Shown piece after piece: positions 55,947 to 64,000 of a stretch of 64,000 nucleotides of DNA. Each line of letters starts with the position of its first letter. The first letter of the stretch is position 1. Where the stretch lies: contig NW_026089624.1 in assembly GCF_024586455.1 (NCBI RefSeq), positions 2,757,341 through 2,821,340 of the forward strand, given 5' to 3'. The position numbers and the translations under genes were made by a program. The stretch is from Bactrocera neohumeralis (taxonomy: Eukaryota; Arthropoda; Insecta; Diptera; Tephritidae). A model generated the notes under the pieces. It searched no databases. It saw only the letters and a program-made list of their open reading frames with translations, and was not told the DNA's origin.

Positions 55947-56046
55947 NNNNNNNNNNNNNNNNNNNNNNNNNNNNNNNNNNNNNNNNNNNNNNNNNNNNNN
56001 NNNNNNNNNNNNNNNNNNNNNNNNNNNNNNNNNNNNNNNNNNNNNN
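55947..56046. other. Assembly gap (100 N)
   Basis: Exactly 100 N. Sequence on the two sides belongs to different elements. Confidence 0.98.
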
Positions 56047-56318
56047 ATCAGCCTAAAAGTATTCTAGATGTCTCCATACCATACGCAAATACAGCTAAAT
56101 ATCTTGGCATCACGCTCGATGCTAGTTACGTTGGAAAGGGCATATTAAAATAAAAAGGATAGAACTTAATCTGAAATTGTCGAAAATGAAATGGCTAATT
56201 GGACGAAGGTCAAACCTGTCCATACACAACAAATTACTTCTTTATAAACAACTAATCAAGCCGATATGGTCTTATGGTGCGCAACTGTGGGGATGTGCCA
56301 ATGATGGCGGTATTAATA

Positions 56319-57628
56319 TCGGGTGATTTTTTAAGAGCTTGATAACTTTTTTTTAAAAAAAAACGCATAAAATTTGCAAAATCTCATCGGTTCTTTATTT
56401 GAAACGTTAGATTGGTTCATGACATTTACTTTTTGAAGATAATTTCATTTAAATGTTGACCGCGGCTGCGTCTTAGGTGGTCCATTCGGAAAGTCCAATT
56501 TTGGGAAACTTTTTCGAGCATTTCGGCCGGAATAGCCCGAATTTCTTCGGAAATGTTGTCTTCCAAAGCTGGAATAGTTGCTGGCTTATTTCTGTAGACT
56601 TTAGACTTGACGTAGCCCCACAAAAAATAGTCTAAAGGCGTTAAATCGCATGATCTTGGTGGCCAACTTACGGGTCCATTTCTTGAGATGAATTGTTCTC
56701 CGAAGTTTTCCCTCAAAATGGCCATAGAATCGCGAGCTGTGTGGCATGTAGCGCCATCTTGTTGAAACCACATGTCAACCAAGTTCAGTTCTTCCATTTT
56801 TGGCAACAAAAAGTTTGTTAGCATCGAACGATAGCGATCGCCATTCACCGTAACGTTGCGTCCAACAGCATCTTTGAAAAATACGGTGCAATGATTCCAC
56901 CAGCGTACAAACCACACCAAACAGTGCATTTTTCGGGATGCATGGGCAGTTCTTGAACGGCTTCTGGTTGCTCTTCACCCCAAATGCGGCAATTTTGCTT
57001 ATTTACGTAGCCATTCAACCAGAAATGAGCCTCATCGCTGAACAAAATTTGTCCATAAAAAAGCGGATTTTCTGCCAACTTTTCTAGGGCCCATTCACTG
57101 AAAATTCGACGTTGTGGCAGATCGTTCGGCTTCAGTTCTTGCACGAGCTGTATTTTATACGGTTTTACACCAAGATCTTTGCGTAAAATCTTCCATGTGG
57201 TCGAATAACACAAACCCAATTGCTGCGAACGGCGACGAATCGACATTTCACGGTCTTCAGCCACACTCTCAAAAACAGACGCAATAGTCTCTTCTGTACG
57301 CACTGTACGCATTCGTGTGGTTGGTTTAATGTCCAATAAAGTAAACTGAGTGCGAAACTTGGTCACAATCGCATTAATTGTTTGCTCACTTGGTCGATTA
57401 TGTAGACCATAAATCGGACGTAAAGCGCGAAACACATTTCGAACCGAACACTGAGTTTGGTAATAAAATTCAATGATTTGCAAGCGTGGCTCGTTAGTAA
57501 GTCTATTCATGATGAAATGTCAAAGCATACTGAGCTAATGTATATATGTATATGTGTGTATTCCTTTCTACAAATCATGTCGATACAAATACTAATGCGA
57601 AAATCCTAACCTCAAAAAAATCACCCGA
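56319..57628 (-). mobile_element. DD41D mariner/Tc1-group element, nearly intact
   Basis: The ends are TCGGGTGATTTTTT on the left and AAAAAAATCACCCGA on the right, flanked by TA (56317-56318 and 57629-57630). The encoded transposase has a single frameshift. Removing the element and one TA leaves a continuous jockey reading frame, which fixes the boundaries. Confidence 0.82.
56426..57510 (-). pseudogene. Mariner-type transposase, DD41D (one frameshift)
   Basis: From 57510 (MNRLTNEPRLQIIEFYYQTQ) come two helix-turn-helix parts (RPSEQTINAIVTKF; SQQLGLCYSTTWKILRKDL), the linker LGVKPYKIQLVQEL, the first Asp in ILFSDEAHFWLNG, the second in MWFQQDGATCHTARD, and the third in SCDLTPLDYFLWGYVKSKVY. 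Forty-one residues lie between the last two Asp residues. One T appears to be missing in a T-run near 56878 (minus strand, after GIIAPYF), shifting the frame at about residue 211. Otherwise all motifs are in place, so this is a recently dead or population-variable copy. Confidence 0.83.
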
Positions 57629-57665
57629 TATTATACAACGTTTTAAAAACAAGGTGCTAAGAGGC

Positions 57666-57947
57666 ATATCTTTTAAACGGTTGGGTTTACGAAAAAATCA
57701 TAAGAGACCATATTTTAGAGCATTCAATTTCCTACAAAACCTAATTACAAAATACTTTTTCAAGTAGTTGGAAGCGAGATATAAATTTTTCTATCTGATA
57801 ATAAGAAAAAATAGAAAACCGTTAAGCGGAGGACCTTCCCGTTACAATTAAAAACTCATATTTGGAGAGGCTTTCTTAGAGGTGTCTAGGAACCTATTTT
57901 TGCGAGTATCAATTGAAAAAAAAAAAAATTTTTTTTTGAATCAACCT
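57666..57947 (+). repeat. One arm of the foldback element
   Basis: It matches the right arm of 39923-40853 (from TCTTTTAAACGGTTGGGTTT to TTTGAATCA.CCTA) with very few differences; the last motif reads CAACCTA instead of CACCCTA. The loop and opposite arm are missing. It joins directly to the jockey fragment. Confidence 0.75.
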
Positions 57948-57969
57948 AATGTATATATGTATATGTGTG
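57948..57969. repeat. Short microsatellite
   Basis: TGTATATATGTATATGTGTG; an almost identical stretch occurs at 57539-57560. No function inferred. Confidence 0.5.
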
Positions 57970-58424
57970 TATTCCTAGTGTGCATACACATGTGTAAATA
58001 TGTATTATATTTTTATTGCATTTTTCAGATACCAACGCATTGATATTTCATAGTTTTTTAGATTAGTGCATCTAACGCACTTATACACATACGTACACAC
58101 GCTTGATACTTTCTTATCTGTTGCTTGTGTGCATTAATATTTCGAGTATGTATATTTTGTATTTTAATATTAGTATTATGTATACTCTAATTTATGAGTT
58201 TTCTTTTATGTGCAATGATTTTCACATTTTTATGAGCAAGTCTCATATTACAATTTTGTTGCTTACCATTGCACTTGACATTTAGTGGACTGTATATACT
58301 TTTTATTTAATTTATTGTTTACATGTTTATATTTATGTATTAATGTAGTTGTGTCAAAAATATAATTTTGTATATATAATTCTATCTTAAGGTTACAAAA
58401 CCTTCATGTTCATATCTTTATGAA
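57970..58424 (-). repeat. 3' LTR of the roo-like element (approximate ends)
   Basis: On the minus strand a pyrimidine/purine boundary (CTTTGGCCCCTGGCAGAA, about 58430-58447) precedes TGTTCATAAAGATATGAACA, which resembles the TGTTCA...GAACA start of the Drosophila roo LTR as I remember it. The LTR continues through A+T-rich sequence to about 57970. The outer end is uncertain because no second LTR is inside the window. Confidence 0.5.
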
Positions 58425-58491
58425 CATTCTGCCAGGGGCCAAAGTTGTATCTTAACTTTACTTGTATATTATGTTTTATTATTAATATTTT

Positions 58492-61050
58492 TTAATTATG
58501 TCTAACTGGAAGTTCAAATGGAACAGTCACAGTTATTGTTCCACATTTGGATGTTATATATAAAATAGTAATGATTAATGTTATTATCAAAACTAATGTT
58601 AGCGAAACGTGACCACTTACGTGATGAAAATTTATACCTTTTAATTTTATATTTTCTGTTTTGAGGAGTTCTATTTGTTGTTTAAGATGTACGATATCTT
58701 TGGTATTGTTTATTAATGTTGAATCAAAAGGTTTTATTTGTAGTTCTGGAATATCTTCAATATCTTTAACCCAAGAAGAGGATAGCAATTCTTTTTTAAT
58801 TTCAGATTGTATGTGATGAGATGCTGTTACAGTTACTCCTTCATGCCGGACTGTGCATCCTTCTCTTATTGTCATAATGCCTTGACTAGGGATTTCTATA
58901 TGCATTTGTTGATTATTATCACATTCTAGATATATCATTGCTTTGCTAAATAATTTGTAAAGCCACCGATTTTGAGAAGATAATTTTATCCAAACGTTTT
59001 CATTTGTAGAAGGTTTGAAATCACATGCTTCATTTTCTAATTGTTTTAAAGCTGCTACTTCACATGAATTATCCGTCGCTGATTTCCAAGCTAAATTTCC
59101 AGGACATTGGTAATGATTCTCTGAGTTAGTAGAACATTTATCTAGATCTACTTGGTTTATAAGTGAATATTGATTCAAATCAAACTTGTATATTAAATAT
59201 TCTGCCTTTATTTCTGGAATAATCATATTCCCTTTGTAATTTATTGGAAGTGGATTTAATTTATATACGTTTGACGGTTCATACGATATTAAGGGAATTT
59301 CTAGGTTTATGACTAGCCGTGAATCAACAATTAAACCTTTAGCAGTCATCGATTTATAAATTTCTTTTAATTCGTTACCCGATTGTCTTCCAGGTAGTAT
59401 TAATTTGTGTGGTAGTTTGTTTCTAATAAATTCAATTTCTTTATTAAGTTGCGAAGGCTTTAATAGTTTTGGATTTATGCGACCATGATTTATGTCAATT
59501 AGAAGATTAATTATTGAAGTTTGGATTTCTTCACATTCGTCCATAACTATTCCTATTGAAATGGTTAATATTTGAAACATCAAGGTCATTCGTTCAGCAT
59601 TTTGATCTTTTATTAGTTCGTTATAAAATTTATTAAGTTGTTGATTCATTTTCTCAAAATTACGGTTAACTTCATCTGTTGTCTTTTTTAATATATTTAT
59701 GGTAGAATCAACTACCGATGTCTGCCTTTTAAACAATTTTGCTATATCTTTTTGGTTGTCGAAAATATTTCTAATATTTGATTCCATATTTTCTCGGTCA
59801 TCAGCATCCATAATTCCGAATAATATATGGTAAATTGAACCAACGAATTCGAATGGTGCTCGCTTTTTTCTATTTTGTTTTTTCATAAACAATTCATTAT
59901 TTGCTTTAAGACTATTATATTTGTCATTTAAAGTTGCAGTAATCATTATGCAGGCATCTTCGTAATAGGTCAATATTTTGCATTGATTTTCAAGTCTGTT
60001 AATAAATTCTTGTATTTTATGCATCCGATCATAATAAGTACCTAATTCGTAATAGACTATTAAATTCCATTTTGAATTTATTATGTCCATTTTACTAATC
60101 GGTTCCAAATATATTGCTGTATTATTTTTTAGTTTAGTCACTGAAGCTCCTGATTTAGATGTATCATTAATGTATAATGACTTAGTTTGTGTTGCTAGCA
60201 TGAGTATCGTTAAGAACCACATCATCAATTTGCTTGATTTACTCGGTCGTTCTGAGGTTGCAGTATTTTTTGTTATTCTCGAAGTCAGCAAACTTGTCAC
60301 ATGATTTGCTTCCTCTGCTCTACTGCTGTTTGTTACCTCCAGTGGGCATAATTTGTGAACGGGCCGTTTAAGTATGCCATTTTGTAATTTTAGAGTTACA
60401 ACTCTTATATTTCCATCCTTTCCCGGATGAGTTTCAATAATTTTTCCTAATGGCCATTTGGCTGGATGAGTTTCTTCATCTTTAATAATAACTATTTGTC
60501 CTTGTACGAGATTAGCTTGTTTGGTTTTCCATTTCATGCGTTGTTGCAACATTACAACATATTCGCTTTCCCATCGTTTCCAAAAGTCTTTTTTAAGTTT
60601 TTGTATTAATTTCCATCTATCTAATGAACCTATTTGGTTATCATTAATTGCTTCAGGACAATCTATTATTGGACATCCTATTAAAAAATGGCCAGGCGTT
60701 AAAACGTCTATATCGCTTTCACTATCTATCGCACATAAAGGTCGTGAATTCAGTATTGCTTCAATCTGTGATAGCAAAGTAATCATTTCTTCAAATGTCA
60801 ATTTAGTTTCGCCTATCACTCTTTTTAAATGATATTTCACCGACTTCACTCCTGCCTCCCAAATTCCTCCGAAGTGAGGAGTTGCCGGGGGCCCGAAATG
60901 CCATTGAATTTTATCTGCTTCTAATATGGGAGCTACGGCTGAATTATTTTTGATTGCCATTTTAAAATCTCGGTCTAATCTTCTACAAGCTCCGACAAAA
61001 TTTGTTCCATTGTCCGAAATATATATGTTGACTTTTACCTCTTCTAGCAA
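58492..61050 (-). CDS. Integrase C-terminal half, DUF5641 and F-like envelope in one frame
   Basis: The 852-residue frame starts inside integrase: Asp13 (ISDNGTNFVGA) and Glu65 (GGIWEAGVKS) are the second and third catalytic residues. DUF5641 covers about 143-240 (WKLIQKLKKDFWKRWESEYV). With no stop between, an envelope-like part follows: a hydrophobic signal-like stretch at about 275-289, a furin-type site RKKR at 394-397 directly before a FEFVGSIYHILFG-type hydrophobic stretch, a coiled coil (about 425-475), Cys-containing ectodomain, a membrane anchor at about 815-832 and a short tail. This order is that of insect F-type fusion proteins. The first integrase block is in the upstream frame. 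Confidence 0.8.
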   Translation of the reverse strand: MLEEVKVNIYISDNGTNFVGACRRLDRDFKMAIKNNSAVAPILEADKIQWHFGPPATPHFGGIWEAGVKSVKYHLKRVIGETKLTFEEMITLLSQIEAILNSRPLCAIDSESDIDVLTPGHFLIGCPIIDCPEAINDNQIGSLDRWKLIQKLKKDFWKRWESEYVVMLQQRMKWKTKQANLVQGQIVIIKDEETHPAKWPLGKIIETHPGKDGNIRVVTLKLQNGILKRPVHKLCPLEVTNSSRAEEANHVTSLLTSRITKNTATSERPSKSSKLMMWFLTILMLATQTKSLYINDTSKSGASVTKLKNNTAIYLEPISKMDIINSKWNLIVYYELGTYYDRMHKIQEFINRLENQCKILTYYEDACIMITATLNDKYNSLKANNELFMKKQNRKKRAPFEFVGSIYHILFGIMDADDRENMESNIRNIFDNQKDIAKLFKRQTSVVDSTINILKKTTDEVNRNFEKMNQQLNKFYNELIKDQNAERMTLMFQILTISIGIVMDECEEIQTSIINLLIDINHGRINPKLLKPSQLNKEIEFIRNKLPHKLILPGRQSGNELKEIYKSMTAKGLIVDSRLVINLEIPLISYEPSNVYKLNPLPINYKGNMIIPEIKAEYLIYKFDLNQYSLINQVDLDKCSTNSENHYQCPGNLAWKSATDNSCEVAALKQLENEACDFKPSTNENVWIKLSSQNRWLYKLFSKAMIYLECDNNQQMHIEIPSQGIMTIREGCTVRHEGVTVTASHHIQSEIKKELLSSSWVKDIEDIPELQIKPFDSTLINNTKDIVHLKQQIELLKTENIKLKGINFHHVSGHVSLTLVLIITLIITILYITSKCGTITVTVPFELPVRHN

Positions 61051-63373
61051 AAAATCTTTTCAAAGCAGCTAGGAACGCTTCGGTTGTTAAATCACTTACT
61101 GCTTCTAAATGAATAGCTTTTGTTGCCATACAAACAAATACAGCTATATATCCTCTAAATGTTTTTTGTCCTCGTCCTTTTGAACATTTCATATGAATCG
61201 GTCCTGCATAGTCTATACCAACGTGTGTAAATGGAATTGACATAGATACTCGGAATTCTGGAAGATTTCCCATTAATTGTTTTGCTACTTCTTTGCGGTA
61301 ACGTACGCATCTACTACAAGTTCGAATTGTCTTTTTTATAGAATTCTTCAATCCAACAATCCAGTAATTCCTTCTAATCATTGATTCCATTAACTTGTTT
61401 CCTCCATGTAAAGTTATTTTATGAATATTTTCAATTATCAATGATGACAAATGTGACTTATTTAATATTATTGGGTGCTTTTGATTAAATTGAAGATTTG
61501 AATTACCCAATCTACCTCCTACACGAAGGATTTCCTTATTATCCAAAATTGGATTTAAGCTTGCAATGCTAGTTTTATGATTAATTTCTTTTTTTATTTC
61601 TAAACTCTGAATTTCCTCTCTAAATTGTAATTTTTGCTGATATCTTATTAACATTTCTTCAGCTTCCTTCATTTCAGATTTAACTAAGTATTCAGGGCAT
61701 TTTTTCCCTCTTATTCTTTTTACAAATCGCAAAATATAAGCTACTACCCTTATTAATTTGCTTAAACTAGAATATTTAAGTATTACCTTATCCAAGAAAT
61801 GTAATTCCTCTGAGGTTGTCACATACGTTGCATCGATTTGAATAATCTTCTTTATTGGCCAATGATGTTCCTCTTCTCGCAACCATTTTGGTCCCTTCCA
61901 CCATAGATCGTGTTCTATTAGTTTGTTCGCCAGTACCCCTCTGGTTGCTACATCAGCTGGATTGTCCTTTGTTCCAACGTGTTGCCATTTCGCATTGGAA
62001 ACAAGTAATTTGATTTCTTCTATTCGTGTTCTAATAAATCTGTCTTTACTTTGGCAATTATTTATCCATGCTAACGTTATAGTTGAATCGCTCCAAGCAA
62101 ATATTTTCATTTCTCTGTTGATGACTGTTTTTATCCTTTGCAGCAATTTAGCAAGTAGGTGAGCCGCGCATAGTTCCAGTTTTGGTAACGTTTTCTTATT
62201 TTTAATTGGATTCACTTTAGTTTTACCAGCAACAATTGTTATAACTGATCCAACTTTAGTATATACAACTGCTGCATAAGCTTTCTCTGAAGCATCTGCG
62301 AATCCATGTAGTTCAAATTTAAAGTTGTTTTTAGTTTCAAACCATCTAGGAATTTTTATTCGTTTTATCTCTGGTATATGCTGCATAAACTCTTGCCATT
62401 CTTTTGTTAAATTCTCGTCAAGTAACTCGTCCCAGTTGAGTTTCATCAACCAAAGTTTCTGTATAAATAACTTTGCTATAACGGTTGTTGGTGAAAGCCA
62501 TCCCATTGGGTCGAAAATTCGCGCTAAATCAGACAAAGCTTGTCTTTTTGTAACCAGCTTTTGCGTTGAAAGATTCGTATTAAATCCAAACATGTCTTTG
62601 GTAGGATCCCATTGAATACCCAATGTCTTTATTGTTTCGTCTTCTGCTATTTTTATTACTTCATTCGCGTTATTTACCGGAATTGTTGCTATGATTTCAC
62701 TGTTGTTTGACATCCACTTCCTTAAGTGAAATCCATATTTTTGTAGTTGTTTCGATATTTCATACTGAATGGCCTTACATTCATCTATTGAATCTGCTCC
62801 TGTCATTAAATCGTCCATGTAGAAGTCGTTTTTAATGATGTTTGAAAGCAAATAGTTGTGGGGCTCGCATAGTTTGGCAATTTCTTGTAAAGTTCTCGTT
62901 GCCAAAAAAGGAGCTGATGCTGTCCCATATGTAACTGTTTGTAGTTTGTATTCTTCTATCGGCTCTCCTTTTGTTTCTCTCCACAATATACGTTGGTAAT
63001 CTTGATCACTATCTGTTATTTTAATTTGTCGAAACATCTTTTCAATATCACTAGTTAATACATATTGCCAAAGTCTCCATTTGATTATAATGTCAAATAT
63101 ATCTCTTTGAAGTCTCGGTCCTATGAAGAGGATGTCATTTAAACTACTTCCATTTGTAGTTTTTGCAGACGCATCGAAAACTACTCGTAGTTTAGTCGTT
63201 CTACTGTCTTCTCGAATCACTGCTTGATGTGGCAAATAGTATTTTCCGCATTTATTTTCACTTGCTTTTTCCATGTGGCCCATTTCTGAATATTCTTTCA
63301 TAAATTGCACATATTGTTGTTTTAACTCGTTATTTGTAGCGAACCTTTTCTCAAGATTAAGAAACCTCGCCAT
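60983..63373 (-). CDS. roo-like BEL pol: reverse transcriptase, RNase H/Pao, integrase N-terminal half
   Basis: The 796-residue frame contains YYLPHQAVIREDS, KLRVVFDASA, VLTSDIEKMFRQIKI (first catalytic Asp, residue 109), TASAPFLATRTLQEI and FYMDDLMTG (residues 184-192). Then come LHGFADASEKAYAAVVY and FAWSDSTITLAWI of the RNase H/Pao block, the HHCC finger (H..H in ENIHKITLHGGNK, C-x2-C in TCSRCVRYR) and the first integrase Asp in HVGIDYAGP. A one-base shift near 61036, just after FARRGK, moves the rest of integrase into the next frame. The overlap of the two frames is 68 bases. Confidence 0.83.
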   Translation of the reverse strand: MARFLNLEKRFATNNELKQQYVQFMKEYSEMGHMEKASENKCGKYYLPHQAVIREDSRTTKLRVVFDASAKTTNGSSLNDILFIGPRLQRDIFDIIIKWRLWQYVLTSDIEKMFRQIKITDSDQDYQRILWRETKGEPIEEYKLQTVTYGTASAPFLATRTLQEIAKLCEPHNYLLSNIIKNDFYMDDLMTGADSIDECKAIQYEISKQLQKYGFHLRKWMSNNSEIIATIPVNNANEVIKIAEDETIKTLGIQWDPTKDMFGFNTNLSTQKLVTKRQALSDLARIFDPMGWLSPTTVIAKLFIQKLWLMKLNWDELLDENLTKEWQEFMQHIPEIKRIKIPRWFETKNNFKFELHGFADASEKAYAAVVYTKVGSVITIVAGKTKVNPIKNKKTLPKLELCAAHLLAKLLQRIKTVINREMKIFAWSDSTITLAWINNCQSKDRFIRTRIEEIKLLVSNAKWQHVGTKDNPADVATRGVLANKLIEHDLWWKGPKWLREEEHHWPIKKIIQIDATYVTTSEELHFLDKVILKYSSLSKLIRVVAYILRFVKRIRGKKCPEYLVKSEMKEAEEMLIRYQQKLQFREEIQSLEIKKEINHKTSIASLNPILDNKEILRVGGRLGNSNLQFNQKHPIILNKSHLSSLIIENIHKITLHGGNKLMESMIRRNYWIVGLKNSIKKTIRTCSRCVRYRKEVAKQLMGNLPEFRVSMSIPFTHVGIDYAGPIHMKCSKGRGQKTFRGYIAVFVCMATKAIHLEAVSDLTTEAFLAALKRFFARRGKSQHIYFGQWNKFCRSL

Positions 63374-63393
63374 AGCTTGTTTGCGAGAATCGC

Positions 63394-64000
63394 CTAATTA
63401 TTTTTTTGTTTAAAAGGTAGATTGACGACAAATCGATTATTTCCATTTCTTACTGTTGTTTTTTCAAAAATTCTTAGGCATTCATCATCATCTGCTGTAT
63501 CTGCTGGAGTTGTAGTGTCTTCTATTTCCCAAAACTTCTCCAATGTTGTAGTAACCGCTGCTAAAATTGTATTGTTTTTTCTCGGTTGTTGTAAAACTCC
63601 CGACAATATCCAGCCCAATTTCGTAGCTTGACCTAGTATTCGATCCTTTTTAAATATACCTTCTTCTAGTATGTCGGCATATATGTCACTTCCAATGACA
63701 ATATCGATTCGATCTGATTTATTGAAATTGGGATCAGCTAAAGTGTAGTTTTTCAATTGTTCTATATCCCATTTAAACGTTTTGTCTGGTTGAGCACTCG
63801 CTAATTTCGGCAAAATTAGTGCTTCGACATTGTACGCCTCGTTGCTTAGGAATCTCGGCTTGATTTTAATGTTGATTTTAAATTTGGACACTCCCACTGT
63901 GGTATTTCCTAAACCTTGTAGTTCAGTTACTTCTCTTCTTCTTGGTAAATGAAGTATTTGAGATGCTTCTTCGGAAATAGTAGTTTTTTGGGATCCTTGA
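63394..64000 (-). CDS. roo-like BEL protease-to-RT linker (open to the window edge)
   Basis: The frame is open from 64000 to 63394. At the very edge it reads QGSQKTTISEEASQIL, which is the sequence right after the active-site Asp of DUF1758-type proteases. It continues VEALILPKLAS, DRIDIVIGSDIYADIL and LGWILSGVL, the linker before RT. It ends near a run of A (CAAAAAAATAATTAG on the minus strand, about 63400) where a one-base change separates it from the pol frame. The start lies outside the window. Confidence 0.75.
   Translation of the reverse strand, partial: QGSQKTTISEEASQILHLPRRREVTELQGLGNTTVGVSKFKINIKIKPRFLSNEAYNVEALILPKLASAQPDKTFKWDIEQLKNYTLADPNFNKSDRIDIVIGSDIYADILEEGIFKKDRILGQATKLGWILSGVLQQPRKNNTILAAVTTTLEKFWEIEDTTTPADTADDDECLRIFEKTTVRNGNNRFVVNLPFKQKNN

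Larger units (their letters stand above)
56047..57663 (+). pseudogene. Jockey-clade reverse transcriptase fragment, split by a mariner
   Basis: The plus strand from 56047 reads IPYANTAKYLGITLDA, then, after a stop and shift, KWLIGRRSNLSIHNKLLLY and LIKPIWSYGAQLWGCA, the RT thumb region of jockey-type LINEs. It stops at the mariner insertion (56319) and resumes at 57629 with IIQRFKNKVLRG. After 57663 a foldback-element arm replaces it. Confidence 0.7.
57970..64000 (-). mobile_element. roo-like BEL/Pao retroelement with envelope domain (cut by window edge)
   Basis: From the right edge on the minus strand: protease end and linker, RT, RNase H/Pao, integrase, DUF5641, envelope-like domain, LTR. 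It differs in sequence from copies A-C and is far better preserved: two single-base frameshifts in nearly 5.5 kb (near 63385 and 61036). Gag and the 5' LTR lie beyond 64000. The base composition is A+T rich and even along the length, which fits one recent insertion. Confidence 0.8.

Overview
This is a transposon graveyard from a higher-dipteran genome, and I find no intact host gene. The pointers to a fly, probably a tephritid such as Bactrocera or Zeugodacus, are: roo-like BEL/Pao elements, errantivirus-like remains, a DINE-1-like non-coding element, A+T-rich spacers full of (TACATATG)n-like microsatellite, and a 154-bp tandem repeat of a kind I recall from tephritid assemblies. The species is inference; a BLAST search would settle it. 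There are two 100-base N gaps (32529-32628 and 55947-56046), so joins across them are uncertain. Almost all coding signal belongs to selfish elements, most of them broken by stops and frameshifts.

Layout, left part (0-24 kb): a Tc1 relic; short dispersed non-coding repeats; a dead copy of an uncharacterised arthropod multicopy protein gene split by satellite DNA (3.5-5.7 kb); an R1-like non-LTR element (minus, 7.2-8.65 kb); a 5'-truncated CR1/Daphne-like LINE (plus, 8.7-12.4 kb); a hAT remnant (minus, 12.5-13.8 kb); a tRNA-like/SINE unit (13.85 kb); an R1-type gag (minus, 14.8-15.8 kb); a Cys-rich relic resembling a nuclear-receptor DNA-binding domain (16.3 kb); a TIR element with a perfect 20-bp inverted repeat (16.8-17.7 kb); and an RTE-like LINE (plus, 17.7-19.7 kb).

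Middle part (21-42 kb): a nested stack between 22.4 and 30.5 kb. A BEL/Pao element on the minus strand is split inside gag by a TIR-bounded insertion holding a hAT transposase gene, whose second exon is itself interrupted by a complete-looking 2,494-bp PIF/Harbinger element with its own transposase and Myb/SANT-like gene. Further on lie a Helitron helicase tail (31.3-31.9 kb), a repeat (X) linked to a mariner fragment (33.7-35.8 kb), a second BEL copy (36.2-39.5 kb), a long foldback element (39.9-40.9 kb) and concentric Tc1-like elements (41.1-41.9 kb).

Right part (42-64 kb): a second copy of repeat X plus mariner (42.0-45.7 kb) with a DINE-1-like insertion; an errantivirus LTR/env piece split by a 542-bp Harbinger-type MITE; a second RTE copy (47.3-49.5 kb, minus); a third, best-preserved copy of the first BEL family (50.7-54.6 kb, plus); LTR/leader sequence of another element; a jockey fragment split by a DD41D mariner; and a long, nearly intact roo-like BEL element with an envelope-like domain, running off the right edge (58.0-64.0 kb, minus).

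The genes do not form a pathway. What they record is insertion order, and several insertions can be undone on paper because target-site duplications and reading frames agree on both sides.
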